A stretch of 20,919 nt of DNA from CAVVWJ01 sp965652025 (lineage in GTDB: Bacteria; Gemmatimonadota; Gemmatimonadetes; Gemmatimonadales; GWC2-71-9). The stretch spans positions 1-20,919 of the forward strand of contig CBFGTM010000058.1 of NCBI GenBank assembly GCA_965652025.1, read 5' to 3'. This document shows positions 1 to 7,369 of this stretch, one piece after another (the stretch's first letter is position 1; every line of letters starts with the position of its first letter). Both the position numbers and the translations under genes were made by a program. The notes beneath the pieces are model-generated. The model saw nothing but the letters and a program-made list of their open reading frames with translations, was not told where the DNA came from and ran no database searches.

Positions 1-87
1 CATTGCCCCTCGCGATGACTATGGGACGTCATTGCCCCTCGCGATGACTACGGGACGTCATTGCCCCTCGCGATGACTATGGGAAGT
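1..87. repeat. 29-bp tandem repeat, three copies, open at left edge
   Basis: Three adjacent copies occupy 1-29, 30-58 and 59-87, each beginning CATTGCCCCTCGCGATGACT and ending in GGGACGT or GGGAAGT. They differ at only two places: T/C in ACTATGGG versus ACTACGGG, and C/A in GGGACGT versus GGGAAGT. The first copy starts at base 1, so the array probably continues outside the window. There are no unique spacers, so this is not CRISPR. The CATTGC start is shared with the palindromic repeats that follow, which suggests the array grew from a degenerate copy of the same element. Confidence 0.93.
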
Positions 88-119
88 CATTGCGGACCGC
101 GTGCAGCGGAGGCAATCTC
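86..119. repeat. Diverged REP-like palindrome
   Basis: This copy begins GTCATTGCGGACCGCG and ends GGAGGCAATCTC. It has the same frame as the palindromes at 125-270 (GTCATTGCGAGG ... GAAGCAATCTC), with a changed stem and loop. The complementary ends ATTGC and GCAAT can pair. It joins the 29-bp array to the 55-bp array. Confidence 0.75.
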
Positions 120-124
120 ATATA

Positions 125-270
125 GTCATTGCGAGGCCGCGTAGCGGCCGAAGCAATCTCCGGTAGTCAATGCGAGGTAGTCATTGCGAGGCCGCGGAGC
201 GGCCGAAGCAATCTCCGGTAGTCAATGCGAGGTAGTCAATGCGAGGAGGCGGAGCCTCCGAAGCAATCCC
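125..270. repeat. 55-bp tandem array of REP-like palindromes
   Basis: Palindromic 36-bp cores lie at 125-160, 180-215 and 235-270, at an exact 55-bp period. Each core has the outer pair ATTGC/GCAAT and an inner GC-rich stem. The stem is GGCCGC/GCGGCC in the first two copies and GGAGGC/GCCTCC in the third, so bases on both arms change together and pairing is kept. Between cores sits CGGTA plus a 14-base half copy, GTCAATGCGAGGTA, at 166-179 and 221-234. Short palindromes of this CATTGCGAGG...GAAGCAATC type occur in several bacterial phyla, often as dispersed intergenic elements. The function is unknown. The structure could act on mRNA stability or transcription of the gene starting at 292. Confidence 0.9.
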
Positions 271-291
271 GAGCGTAGCGAGCGATCCACC

Positions 292-957
292 ATGCCCCAC
301 CCACGCCTTCTAGCATTCGGCCTCTCCATTTGGTTGGGAGCCTCGCTCACCCCGGGGCACGACGCCCTCGCCCAGGGTCTCCGTGGTGGCCCCGGCATGA
401 GGATGCCGGTCGGCGGCGGCTCACTGGGGGGTTCCCCTCGGCCCCCGCGACTCACCCTTCCCAGTGACCCGAATCGCCCAGGAGACGGCCGGCACCGCTT
501 TCCGTTTTGGCCGTACTGGCCCTACGTCTACGACTACTACGGCTATGAGGATTACTTCCCCGACTCGACCGGCTACTATGGCGACGACTCCACCGGTATG
601 GGGTATCGCGACGCCTATCCCAGCGAGACCCAGCGGGTCCCGGTCCAGGCCCCCCGCGAGGTCTATCCGGTCTACGACACCGTTACCGCCGTAGGGCCGC
701 TGGTGGTCTCCTCGACGCCGGTCTCCCGGACCATGGTGCGGCTCAGCTGGCGAGACGGCGGCCTAGGGGCGAAACAGGTGGCATTCTTTCTGGCCGACTC
801 CTCGCGTAACGTGCTCACTGCAGAGACCGTTCGTGCTCCGCCGTTTGTCGCCGTCCTCAAGCCGCCTGCGGAGACCGCCTATGCCGGGATGACCGTGGTA
901 TTGCCGGGTGGGACGGTCGAGACTCAGTACGTCCCTTATCACGGGGAAGCCCGATAG
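292..957 (+). CDS. Exported protein of unknown function, Gly/Pro/Tyr-rich
   Basis: I do not recognise a named family. With the ATG at 292 the 221-residue product starts with a convincing Sec signal peptide: a short N-terminus containing Arg5, a hydrophobic stretch at about 6-20, and an ALA-Q cleavage site after residue 27. The mature protein has a Gly/Pro-rich segment (29-66), a strongly aromatic Trp/Tyr/Phe segment at about 70-96, then a more ordinary region (130-215) that looks like beta-strands. An upstream in-frame ATG at 184 lies inside the repeat array and would hide the signal peptide, so I reject it. No clear Shine-Dalgarno precedes 292. The product is likely periplasmic or surface-associated, and any promoter must lie in or beyond the repeats. 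Confidence 0.72.
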   Translation: MPHPRLLAFGLSIWLGASLTPGHDALAQGLRGGPGMRMPVGGGSLGGSPRPPRLTLPSDPNRPGDGRHRFPFWPYWPYVYDYYGYEDYFPDSTGYYGDDSTGMGYRDAYPSETQRVPVQAPREVYPVYDTVTAVGPLVVSSTPVSRTMVRLSWRDGGLGAKQVAFFLADSSRNVLTAETVRAPPFVAVLKPPAETAYAGMTVVLPGGTVETQYVPYHGEAR

Positions 958-1048
958 CTCCGTTGTGACCGCCTGACCGCCTTCCTTTTGTGAGTCCCAT
1001 CACCGAGCCTCAGAGTCCTTCACGGCATCCTCCATTGATACCAAGCTC

Positions 1049-1054
1049 AGGAGG
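1049..1054 (+). promoter_or_regulatory. Ribosome binding site of the CBS protein gene
   Basis: A perfect AGGAGG lies five bases before the ATG at 1060 and fixes that start. No convincing promoter is visible in the 958-1059 gap. Confidence 0.85.
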
Positions 1055-1059
1055 ATGGA

Positions 1060-1527
1060 ATGAAAGCCAGCGAACTGATGACTCCTCAGCCTGCCTGCTG
1101 TACCCCGGAGGACACCATTCGGTTGGCAACCCAGCTGATGCGAGAGCACGACTGCGGCTGCATCCCGGTGGTGGAGGATAAGGAGAGCAATCGACTGGCA
1201 GGCGTGGTAACGGATCGCGATATCGCCTGCCGCTGCACAGCCGAGGGCAAGGGCCCCGAGACCAAGGTGAAGGAAGCCATGACCCGGGATCCCAAGTGTT
1301 GTCAGGGCGACGATGACGTGGCGGTGGTGGAAAACATCATGGCCGAGGCCCAGGTCCGCCGAGTGCCCGTGGTGGACAGCAAGGGGTGCTGCGTCGGCAT
1401 GATCGCCCAGGCGGACCTCGCCACCAATACCCAGGCCGCGACCGACAGCGAAGTCGGCAAGGTGGTGGAGCGGATCTCGGAGCCGGCTCATGCTAGCGGC
1501 TCGACCGTCCCCGGCCCGGTCTGGTAG
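1060..1527 (+). CDS. Two-CBS-domain protein, cysteine-rich
   Basis: The 155-residue product is a stand-alone pair of CBS domains, a fold that usually binds adenine nucleotides and acts as an energy or ligand sensor. CBS1 covers about 1-60 (LMTPQPACCTPEDTI, then IPVVED and GVVTDRDIA). CBS2 covers about 68-125 (AMTRDPKCC, then RRVPVVDSKG and GMIAQADLA). The GVVTDRD motif is typical of ribose-phosphate contact in CBS pairs. Oddly, ten cysteines occur as five close pairs: 13/14, 32/34, 57/59, 80/81 and 110/111. Some family members have the first CC, but this density is unusual and might reflect metal binding or redox sensing. It is likely cytoplasmic. The gene is a separate unit between two unrelated genes; its target is unknown. 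Confidence 0.88.
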   Translation: MKASELMTPQPACCTPEDTIRLATQLMREHDCGCIPVVEDKESNRLAGVVTDRDIACRCTAEGKGPETKVKEAMTRDPKCCQGDDDVAVVENIMAEAQVRRVPVVDSKGCCVGMIAQADLATNTQAATDSEVGKVVERISEPAHASGSTVPGPVW

Positions 1528-1689
1528 AGGAGTCGCTGTCAGCGCCGGGTAGCCAGGGTCCAGGTTTACAGGTTGCCGCCTTGCCCTGGCTGTTCCGGTC
1601 TGGGTAGGTTCCGGGCCGGATTCCCCGCCGCGCTGCGCTACTCAGGGTTGCAGGTCCTCGCGGTAGTCCCTTCCGAGCCGAAAGATCCG

Positions 1690-2472
1690 ATGCACTCCAA
1701 CGTCGCCCTGGTCGTAGACGACGAACCGGTCGTCCTGCAACTGCTCTGTCGCCTGATGAAAGGCGCGGGCTTTACTCCCCTGCCCGGCGACAACGGGCAG
1801 CACGCGCTCCAACTGCTGGGGCAGAACGGCGGGCAGCCGCCGGCTTTAGTGCTCACCGACATCAACATGCCGGTTATGGACGGGGTCGAGCTGGTGCGGG
1901 AGCTGCGCAACCGGTGGCCCCTGCTGCCGGCGGTCTTTGTCACCGGCAATCCGGGCTGGGCCCCCGAGGCGAGTCCGTTCGGTGAAGTGCTCCTGAAGCC
2001 GTTCCACCACGGGGCCCTACTGGCGGCAACCCGCCGAGCGGTACTCTCGGCCACGCTGGAGAACCTGCTCAGCGCCACCGGTGCTCCCATGGGGAACATC
2101 CAGGTGGTCAATCGTGCCGGCAATGCTCTGGTGATCGAGGCCCAGCGCGGGTTCCAGGATCCTTTCCTCAAGTTCTTCCAGTCTACCGACGGCGGCTCTG
2201 CCGCCTGCGGCACTGCGCTCCAGGCCCGGCAGCGGATCGTGGTGGAGGACGTGCGGACCAGCCCGGTCTTCTGTGAGGCGAGCCGCCAGGCCATGCTAGA
2301 GGCGTCGGCCTTCGCGGTGCAGTCGACCCCCATCGTCAGGGAGGATGGCTCGGTACTCGGCGTTCTGTCGACCCACTACTCTGCGCCCCATCGCTTCGAC
2401 AGCGACGAGCTCCGGCCGGTGGACGAGATCGCCCAGCGCACCGCGACTCTCTTGGAGCGCCTCGGCCCCTAG
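1690..2472 (+). CDS. Response regulator with REC and GAF domains, no output domain
   Basis: The 260-residue product starts with a receiver domain (about 3-120). The acidic pocket is Asp10/Asp11, the phospho-acceptor is Asp57 in LTDINMPVMDG, the conserved Thr is Thr85 and the Lys is Lys103 in LLKPF. A GAF domain follows (about 135-258), with CGTAL and IVVEDVRTSPVF strings typical of GAF domains in sensor kinases. There is no DNA-binding, kinase or GGDEF output. The ATG at 1690 puts the receiver domain right at the N-terminus. The frame is open back to 1573, but the extra 39 residues resemble no domain. No histidine kinase is adjacent, so the partner is elsewhere. It probably acts by protein-protein contact, combining phosphorylation with ligand sensing. 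The stretch 1528-1689 holds nothing else I can identify. Confidence 0.87.
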   Translation: MHSNVALVVDDEPVVLQLLCRLMKGAGFTPLPGDNGQHALQLLGQNGGQPPALVLTDINMPVMDGVELVRELRNRWPLLPAVFVTGNPGWAPEASPFGEVLLKPFHHGALLAATRRAVLSATLENLLSATGAPMGNIQVVNRAGNALVIEAQRGFQDPFLKFFQSTDGGSAACGTALQARQRIVVEDVRTSPVFCEASRQAMLEASAFAVQSTPIVREDGSVLGVLSTHYSAPHRFDSDELRPVDEIAQRTATLLERLGP

Positions 2473-2624
2473 CAGACTACGAGCCCCGCCTAAGGCCATG
2501 GCCCCTTGGAACGCGAGTTCGCGACGATCTTGTCGACCGCCGAGGTGCTGGAGTCAGTTGGCGCGAGGGCGACGGTGTAGCTCACGATTGTTTCCCGGCT
2601 CACCGCGTTACCGCTCACCGTTCT

Positions 2625-4922
2625 TCAGAAGTCCAGTTGCGTCTTCTTCATCAATGCTGCGAACCGTGGGTCTGATCTTATCCAAAGGTTGCCGTTCTCA
2701 GCGCTGACACGAAGAAAGACCAGCAGCCCGGATCGCGCCTCCAGGGCGCGATCGAATAGTCGAAACGCCTCGTCCAACTCACCCATTGCTCCCAGGATAT
2801 TGGCTTGAAAGATCGGGGACACATAGCGACGGGTTGAGACCTGCCGCAGCTCCTCGAGGACCTCGCGCGCTCTGGCCTGCATGCCGAGCTCACCGTAGGC
2901 ACATCCGGCGAGGTGGAGGAGAAGGGGCAGCCGCCCGGCGACCTCCATGCCTCTTTGCAATTCGGTTAATGCTTCCTGGAACCGGCGCATCCCCAGGAAT
3001 ATCCGCCCGAACCAGGCGTAGGTGAGTGGATGGTTCGGCTCCATCTGCTGCGTTGCCCTGAGGTGCTCCAACGCCCGTTCGTGCTCACCGGCCCAGGTGT
3101 AACAGCGAGCAACAGTGTGGTTAACTGGTATGGAGATCGGGTCCAGCGTTTGAGCCCGGAGAATTCGGGCGATGCCCTCCTCGTGCCGGGACATGATACT
3201 GAGAAAGACTGCATGCCAAAGCTGCGCGATCGGGTTCAGGCCTGACTCCGTGGCCAGGTTGAAATGCGCCTCGGCCGCCGCCCAGTCCCAGTCGTGCAGC
3301 ATGCTCACCACCCCCAGCCAGAGTTGGGCCTCGGTGTCGGCCGGGTCGAGCTCGATCGCTCTGAGCGCCGCCACTTTTGCCTTCGGCATTGCCTCACGCG
3401 GCGGCAGGTCACCGAACTCCTCAAACCCTCGAAGGGACCAGCAGGCGGCAAGCCCCACGTGTGCCGACGCGGAGGAAGGGTCCAGCTCGACCGCCTGCTC
3501 GAAGTACTCAGTGGCTCTGCCGAGATCCTGCGCAGTTCGCTTATTGGCGAAGTACCGGCCTCTCATGTACAGCGTGTATGCTTCCAGATTCTCTGTTGCC
3601 GGCTTCACCAGCCTGGTGCTCCCCGATTTACCAGCCGCAAGCGGCAGCTCGCGCGCAATGGCTTGGGCCAGCTCTTCCTGCAAGGCGAAGACGTCCTTCA
3701 TGGTCCGCTCATACGTCTGGGACCAGCGCTGGTAACCATCTGCCGCGTCGACCAGCTGGGCGGTGACCCGGATCCGGTCCCCCATCTTCCGTATGCTTCC
3801 CTCGACCAGGCTCCCTACCTTCAGGCGATGGGCGATGGTCTGAGCATCGAGGTCCTTCCCCTTGAAGGCGAAGGATGAAGTCCGCGCCGCCACCCGCAGC
3901 CCTTTTACCTGCATCAGCGCGTTGATCAGCTCCTCTGTCATGCCGTCGATGAAGTAATCATTCTCCTTCTCGGCACAGAGATTGACGAAGGGGAGGACGG
4001 CCACTGCGTGGCGCTCTGGCAGCTCTGAGCTCCGTACCGGGGCGGAGCTGAATCCCCCGGCTGGAGCAGCCTGCGGCTGAGTGATCTCATTCACGACGGA
4101 CGCGAGCTCCCGCTCGAACTCTCCGGCGGTAGAAAACCGATCCTCTGGACGGCGGGCGAGGGCGCAGGCCATGACTTCCTCCAGCCGTGCTGGGCCTGTG
4201 AAGCCACGACCGCTGAGTCGGGGAGCCGGCTCGGTTAGCCGTCGCGCAAGAACTCCGAGAGGGGTCTGTCCCGCAAAGGGAGTAACGCCGGTCAGTAGCT
4301 CGAACAGCACACAGGCGAGTCCGTAGATGTCGCTGCGGCCGTCGACCGGTTCCTCGGCTGCGTGCTCCGGGCTCATGTAATCCGGAGTGCCGACCAGCAG
4401 GCCTGGTTGAGTGATCTGAGTGTCGACCGCTTCGCTGATCGCCCGCGCGACTCCGAAGTCGGCCACCACCGCGTGCCCCTCGTCCAGCAGGATGTTCTCC
4501 GGCTTTATGTCGCGGTGGATCACCTTGTGCCGGTGGGCGTAGTCCAACGCGTCCGCCACCTCCCGCGCGAGCTGGAGCGCCGGCTGAAGGTCGAGACGAG
4601 TCTCGCGAATGAGCCGGTTCCGTAGGGATCCGCCCTCTACGTAGGGGACTACGTAGTAGAGCGATCCGTCGGCGTCGCCGGAATCGTACAGCGGCAGCAG
4701 ATGGGGATGGTGGAGCTGGGCCGCCACCCGGATCTCGCGCAGAAACCGCTCCCGTCCCAGCACCTCGGCCAGGTGGGGTTGGAGCACCTTCAGCGCGATG
4801 TCGCGGTCGTGCTTCAGGTCGCGAGCGAGATAGACCACCGCCATTCCGCCGTGGCCGATCTCGCGCTGGATGGCGTAGTGGCCCTGGAGGGTGGCCGTGA
4901 GCTGGTCTTGCAGATCTGGCAA
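2625..4922 (-). CDS. Ser/Thr protein kinase with FlgO-like domain and TPR repeats
   Basis: The 765-residue product has an N-terminal Hanks-type kinase (about 16-278). It shows the Gly loop GHGGMAVV (23-30), Lys45, Glu63, HRDIKPEN (136-143), DFG (155-157) and GTPDYMSPE (178-186), so it should be active. A linker follows, then a FlgO-like/adenylate-cyclase-associated domain (about 305-427, starting VAVLPFVNL) and TPR repeats to near the C-terminus (about 445-745). Related kinases often have a membrane helix after the kinase domain; none is visible here, so it is probably soluble. The start is TTG at 4922, because an in-frame TAG lies nine codons upstream and no ATG or GTG intervenes before the kinase fold. 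It lies 68 bp downstream of the aldehyde dehydrogenase gene, same strand. Its substrates are unknown. Confidence 0.93.
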   Translation of the reverse strand: MPDLQDQLTATLQGHYAIQREIGHGGMAVVYLARDLKHDRDIALKVLQPHLAEVLGRERFLREIRVAAQLHHPHLLPLYDSGDADGSLYYVVPYVEGGSLRNRLIRETRLDLQPALQLAREVADALDYAHRHKVIHRDIKPENILLDEGHAVVADFGVARAISEAVDTQITQPGLLVGTPDYMSPEHAAEEPVDGRSDIYGLACVLFELLTGVTPFAGQTPLGVLARRLTEPAPRLSGRGFTGPARLEEVMACALARRPEDRFSTAGEFERELASVVNEITQPQAAPAGGFSSAPVRSSELPERHAVAVLPFVNLCAEKENDYFIDGMTEELINALMQVKGLRVAARTSSFAFKGKDLDAQTIAHRLKVGSLVEGSIRKMGDRIRVTAQLVDAADGYQRWSQTYERTMKDVFALQEELAQAIARELPLAAGKSGSTRLVKPATENLEAYTLYMRGRYFANKRTAQDLGRATEYFEQAVELDPSSASAHVGLAACWSLRGFEEFGDLPPREAMPKAKVAALRAIELDPADTEAQLWLGVVSMLHDWDWAAAEAHFNLATESGLNPIAQLWHAVFLSIMSRHEEGIARILRAQTLDPISIPVNHTVARCYTWAGEHERALEHLRATQQMEPNHPLTYAWFGRIFLGMRRFQEALTELQRGMEVAGRLPLLLHLAGCAYGELGMQARAREVLEELRQVSTRRYVSPIFQANILGAMGELDEAFRLFDRALEARSGLLVFLRVSAENGNLWIRSDPRFAALMKKTQLDF

Positions 4923-4948
4923 AGCGGATTCCGGGAGGGCTTTCCGCT

Positions 4949-4954
4949 AGAATA
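4949..4954 (-). promoter_or_regulatory. Possible extended -10 for the kinase gene
   Basis: Reading the minus strand, TGGTATTCT matches the extended -10 pattern TGnTATnnT. It would place the transcript start roughly 20 bases before the TTG at 4922. No convincing -35 is seen. The kinase may instead be read through from the aldehyde dehydrogenase gene. Confidence 0.3.
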
Positions 4955-4990
4955 CCACGCCGCCCCGGGGCCAGCCAGATGGCTACTACT

Positions 4991-6742
4991 TCAGGCCTTC
5001 ATCGCGGCCGTGATGATGCCTGGCACCCGTGCCCAGCTGGCGTTCTCTTCCAACGCCGTCATGCGCTGCATCAGGACGTGAGCGCTCCGATGAGAGGGGA
5101 AATAGCTCGGCTTGGGCATAGCGGTGATCGGATGCCGCATCACCACCTTCTCGATCCCCTCCAGCATCGAAGTGTTGTGGACCCAGCCTCGGCCGCTCTG
5201 GATGTCGGCCAGGGTCGAGCTGGGATGGGCGCCCCAAGGCGGCGTCCCGAAGGCGAACAGATAGCCGGACCAGGCGTTCACGTTGACTGAGCCGTAGCGC
5301 AGCTTGGTGATGGCCCGCTCCACCGCTGCGCCGAGGGTGGGGTCCTTGCTGGTCTTGGGATGGACCACTAGGCCGGCGGAGAGCGTTCCCCACAGCCGCT
5401 CATTGGCGAAGGTCACCGCCCGGTCCAGGAATTCGACCGGATCGGCGTTTCCGATTTCGGTCTGAAACAGGATGGGGGAGAACGATTCCGATGCGAAGCC
5501 GGGCTCGCTCCGGTCCTCGGGATCGACGTCGCGGACCAGGGTCCAGGGGAGCACGTCCTCCGACTCGGAGCCGAACCGGCGGATCGACAAGCGTCCCTTG
5601 GAGTAGGTCACCCAGCGATCCCGCGCGCCGGGATAATACGCCCGCCGGGCGGCCGCCTTATCGAGCGCCTGCTCCACTCCGGCCAGGAACTGGTCGCGCT
5701 GCCGCCAGCCCTTGGGGAGGATCAGGACCTTGTTGGCGTTGCAGTCGAACGACGCATTGAAGGTGAGCCCAGCGGCGACGTCTTCGGCCTGATAGGCTAG
5801 CTCCTTGTCGCTGTAGGGCCCCGGCACCACGATCACAGGGGACACATTCCCCAGCTCCGCAGTAACCGGCTTATCAAGCACCGGTCTCCCCTCGGTCTTC
5901 CGGCGCTCGCGATCGGGTCCCGGCGGTCCCCACACGATCTGATCGAAGGTCTTGTCCGATCCGGTGAGGTGGATCTCGTCGACATCGCGATGGTTCGCCA
6001 GGTATGCCCCCTCTCCGCCCGCGCCATACACCACCGCGAGGAAGCCCTGGCGGATCGGGTCGGCAAAGGCCTCTTCCAAAAACGGGCCCACGTAGGCGTT
6101 CACGGGGTTCATCTTGAGGATGCAGACCTTCCCCTCGTTGAACATCTTGGTCAGCAGGTCCTTCGAGGGGATCCCGCTGATGTTGCCGGCGCCGAGCACC
6201 AGCACCACTCGGCCGTCGTGGTCGGGCGTCTTGTAGAACCTGGCTCTACTGGCATTCATCTCCTCCTCGGTGACCCCCGACTGCAGGTGTACATCCACCC
6301 GGATTCCCTTGAACAGCGTGCCGTCTATGCTCCCCGCGGGGAAGACCTGCACCGCGAGCCGCTGATCGGCGGTGCGGCCGACCGGCCCGATCGGTGTGTT
6401 GCCGGTGTGCTTGAGCGAAAGAAGCGACTGCCGGATGAGGCGGAGCTGGCGGACCACGAACCAAGGGCCCAGGGTCCACTCCTCGCCTTCGAGCGGCGTT
6501 CCCAAGGGGATCCCCTTGGCGGCGCAGGCGGCCTCGACGCTGGCGCGGGCGATCCGGAGATAGCCGGCCTGCATCGAGCGGGCGAGCTGCGCCCGCTCGT
6601 CGAGCGAGAGCCGGGTGAACTTGTGGGCGTTTTCGCGGAGCCGAGCCACCGCGGCCTCGAGCTGCGACTGGCCGGTGGGGGCCGGAGTGGAGACCGGAGA
6701 CGCGCGGGTCTGCCTGGGTGAGGCTGCTGTCGAAGCGGTCAT
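4991..6742 (-). CDS. Aldehyde dehydrogenase superfamily protein, atypical subfamily
   Basis: The 583-residue product has the NAD(P)-dependent aldehyde dehydrogenase fold. It has a Rossmann entry GAGNISG (184-190), a cofactor-binding Lys210 in ILKMNP, the general base Glu296 in TAELGNVSP, and the nucleophile Cys334 in NASFDCNANK. Catalysis therefore looks intact. It is longer than the usual 480-500 residues because of a Ser/Thr/Pro-rich N-terminal tail (about 1-26) and an Arg/Lys-rich insertion before the Glu motif (about 272-290). The substrate cannot be told from sequence. The ATG at 6742 has a strong AGGAGGG seven bases upstream, which overlaps the stop codon of the preceding lipoprotein gene, so the two are co-transcribed and probably translationally coupled. 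Confidence 0.9.
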   Translation of the reverse strand: MTASTAASPRQTRASPVSTPAPTGQSQLEAAVARLRENAHKFTRLSLDERAQLARSMQAGYLRIARASVEAACAAKGIPLGTPLEGEEWTLGPWFVVRQLRLIRQSLLSLKHTGNTPIGPVGRTADQRLAVQVFPAGSIDGTLFKGIRVDVHLQSGVTEEEMNASRARFYKTPDHDGRVVLVLGAGNISGIPSKDLLTKMFNEGKVCILKMNPVNAYVGPFLEEAFADPIRQGFLAVVYGAGGEGAYLANHRDVDEIHLTGSDKTFDQIVWGPPGPDRERRKTEGRPVLDKPVTAELGNVSPVIVVPGPYSDKELAYQAEDVAAGLTFNASFDCNANKVLILPKGWRQRDQFLAGVEQALDKAAARRAYYPGARDRWVTYSKGRLSIRRFGSESEDVLPWTLVRDVDPEDRSEPGFASESFSPILFQTEIGNADPVEFLDRAVTFANERLWGTLSAGLVVHPKTSKDPTLGAAVERAITKLRYGSVNVNAWSGYLFAFGTPPWGAHPSSTLADIQSGRGWVHNTSMLEGIEKVVMRHPITAMPKPSYFPSHRSAHVLMQRMTALEENASWARVPGIITAAMKA

Positions 6743-6749
6743 GGTTCAT

Positions 6750-6756
6750 CCCTCCT
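6750..6756 (-). promoter_or_regulatory. Ribosome binding site overlapping the upstream stop codon
   Basis: Minus-strand AGGAGGG lies seven bases before the aldehyde dehydrogenase ATG. The TAG stop of the lipoprotein gene (6757-6755) shares its first bases, giving TAGGAGGG. Ribosomes ending the lipoprotein would uncover or occupy this site, a standard coupling layout. Confidence 0.85.
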
Positions 6757-7315
6757 AATAGGAGATCTCGCCCACCATGGTGAGCTCCACTTGAGTCGCG
6801 ATCGGGTTCTGAGAGAAGTCGGCCCGCTCGGTCCCCGACATCGAGGTGGTGCCGGTCGCTCCGGTAAACCTCCCGGTGCCGCCGGTGAAGGTGATCGTGC
6901 CGGTGATACCGAAGATGCCGATTGGAGCCGGGGGCTGGATCACGCTTGCGCTGCCCACATAGATGCCGAAGAGCTGGTCGCCGTTGGCAGCCGTCTTGAC
7001 GAACGTCCCATTGGTCAGGGCGCCGGTTGCCGGATCGAGGCAGTGAGAGTTCACAATATCGTACTTGCCGGCGTGGGTGGCAGTACCTCCTCCCTGGTAG
7101 CTCTCGAGCAGGAGGGGAGAGGGGCACCGGGCGTCGGCGGTGATGGTGCCGGTGGAGTGGTACGACTCCTTCCATGGCCTTGCCCCGGCCGCAGTTGCGG
7201 CCGGGATGTCGCCGGGTGACGCACTGGTGGACTGAGAGACCGGTGAGGTCTGGTCGCAGCCGAAGAGGAGGCCCAGAGCCGCCAGGCTGCCGAACGGGAG
7301 ATGACGGGAGCGCAT
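6755..7315 (-). CDS. Lipoprotein with a predicted beta-barrel domain
   Basis: The 186-residue product starts with a lipoprotein signal peptide: Arg-rich N-terminus, hydrophobic LAALGLLF and lipobox LFGC, with the lipidated Cys at 20. The mature part has a Ser/Thr/Ala/Pro linker, then a Gly/Thr-rich beta-strand domain (about 50-186). Its strings GTITFTGGTGRFTGATG and ANGDQLFGIYVG recall the small barrels of the allene-oxide-cyclase-like or dirigent-like type; that is resemblance only. Cys64 and Cys92 could form a disulfide. It should be anchored in the envelope. The ATG at 7315 has AGGAGG six bases upstream (7322-7327). It is the first gene of a unit with the aldehyde dehydrogenase, but a functional link is not obvious. 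Confidence 0.82.
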   Translation of the reverse strand: MRSRHLPFGSLAALGLLFGCDQTSPVSQSTSASPGDIPAATAAGARPWKESYHSTGTITADARCPSPLLLESYQGGGTATHAGKYDIVNSHCLDPATGALTNGTFVKTAANGDQLFGIYVGSASVIQPPAPIGIFGITGTITFTGGTGRFTGATGTTSMSGTERADFSQNPIATQVELTMVGEISY

Positions 7316-7321
7316 GAGCCG

Positions 7322-7327
7322 CCTCCT
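7322..7327 (-). promoter_or_regulatory. Ribosome binding site of the lipoprotein gene
   Basis: Minus-strand AGGAGG, six bases before the ATG at 7315. It confirms this start. No clear minus-strand promoter is seen in the 7328-7400 divergent gap. Confidence 0.8.
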
Positions 7328-7340
7328 GATCCGATGTTGC

Positions 7341-7369
7341 TTGCCGGGTGAACTGACGAGGGCTACAAT
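7341..7369 (+). promoter_or_regulatory. Sigma-70-type promoter for the BTAD regulator
   Basis: TTGCCG (7341-7346) and TACAAT (7364-7369) are separated by 17 bp, the ideal spacing. The -10 matches consensus in five of six bases and the -35 in four of six. Transcription would start near 7376. This favours translation from the ATG at 7401 and rules out the in-frame ATG at 7314, which lies upstream of the promoter. Confidence 0.65.

Noticed and set aside
1..270. Repeats considered as a CRISPR array
   Set aside because: The 29-bp copies are directly adjacent with no unique spacers, and the 55-bp units repeat in full, including the inter-core part. No cas genes are present.
184..291. N-terminal extension of the first gene, starting at 184
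   Set aside because: It is encoded by the repeat array and would bury the signal peptide that begins at 292.
2473..2624. Possible terminator between convergent genes, near AAGGCCATGGCCCCTT
   Set aside because: The palindrome is short and imperfect and has no following T run. I see no bidirectional terminator in this gap.
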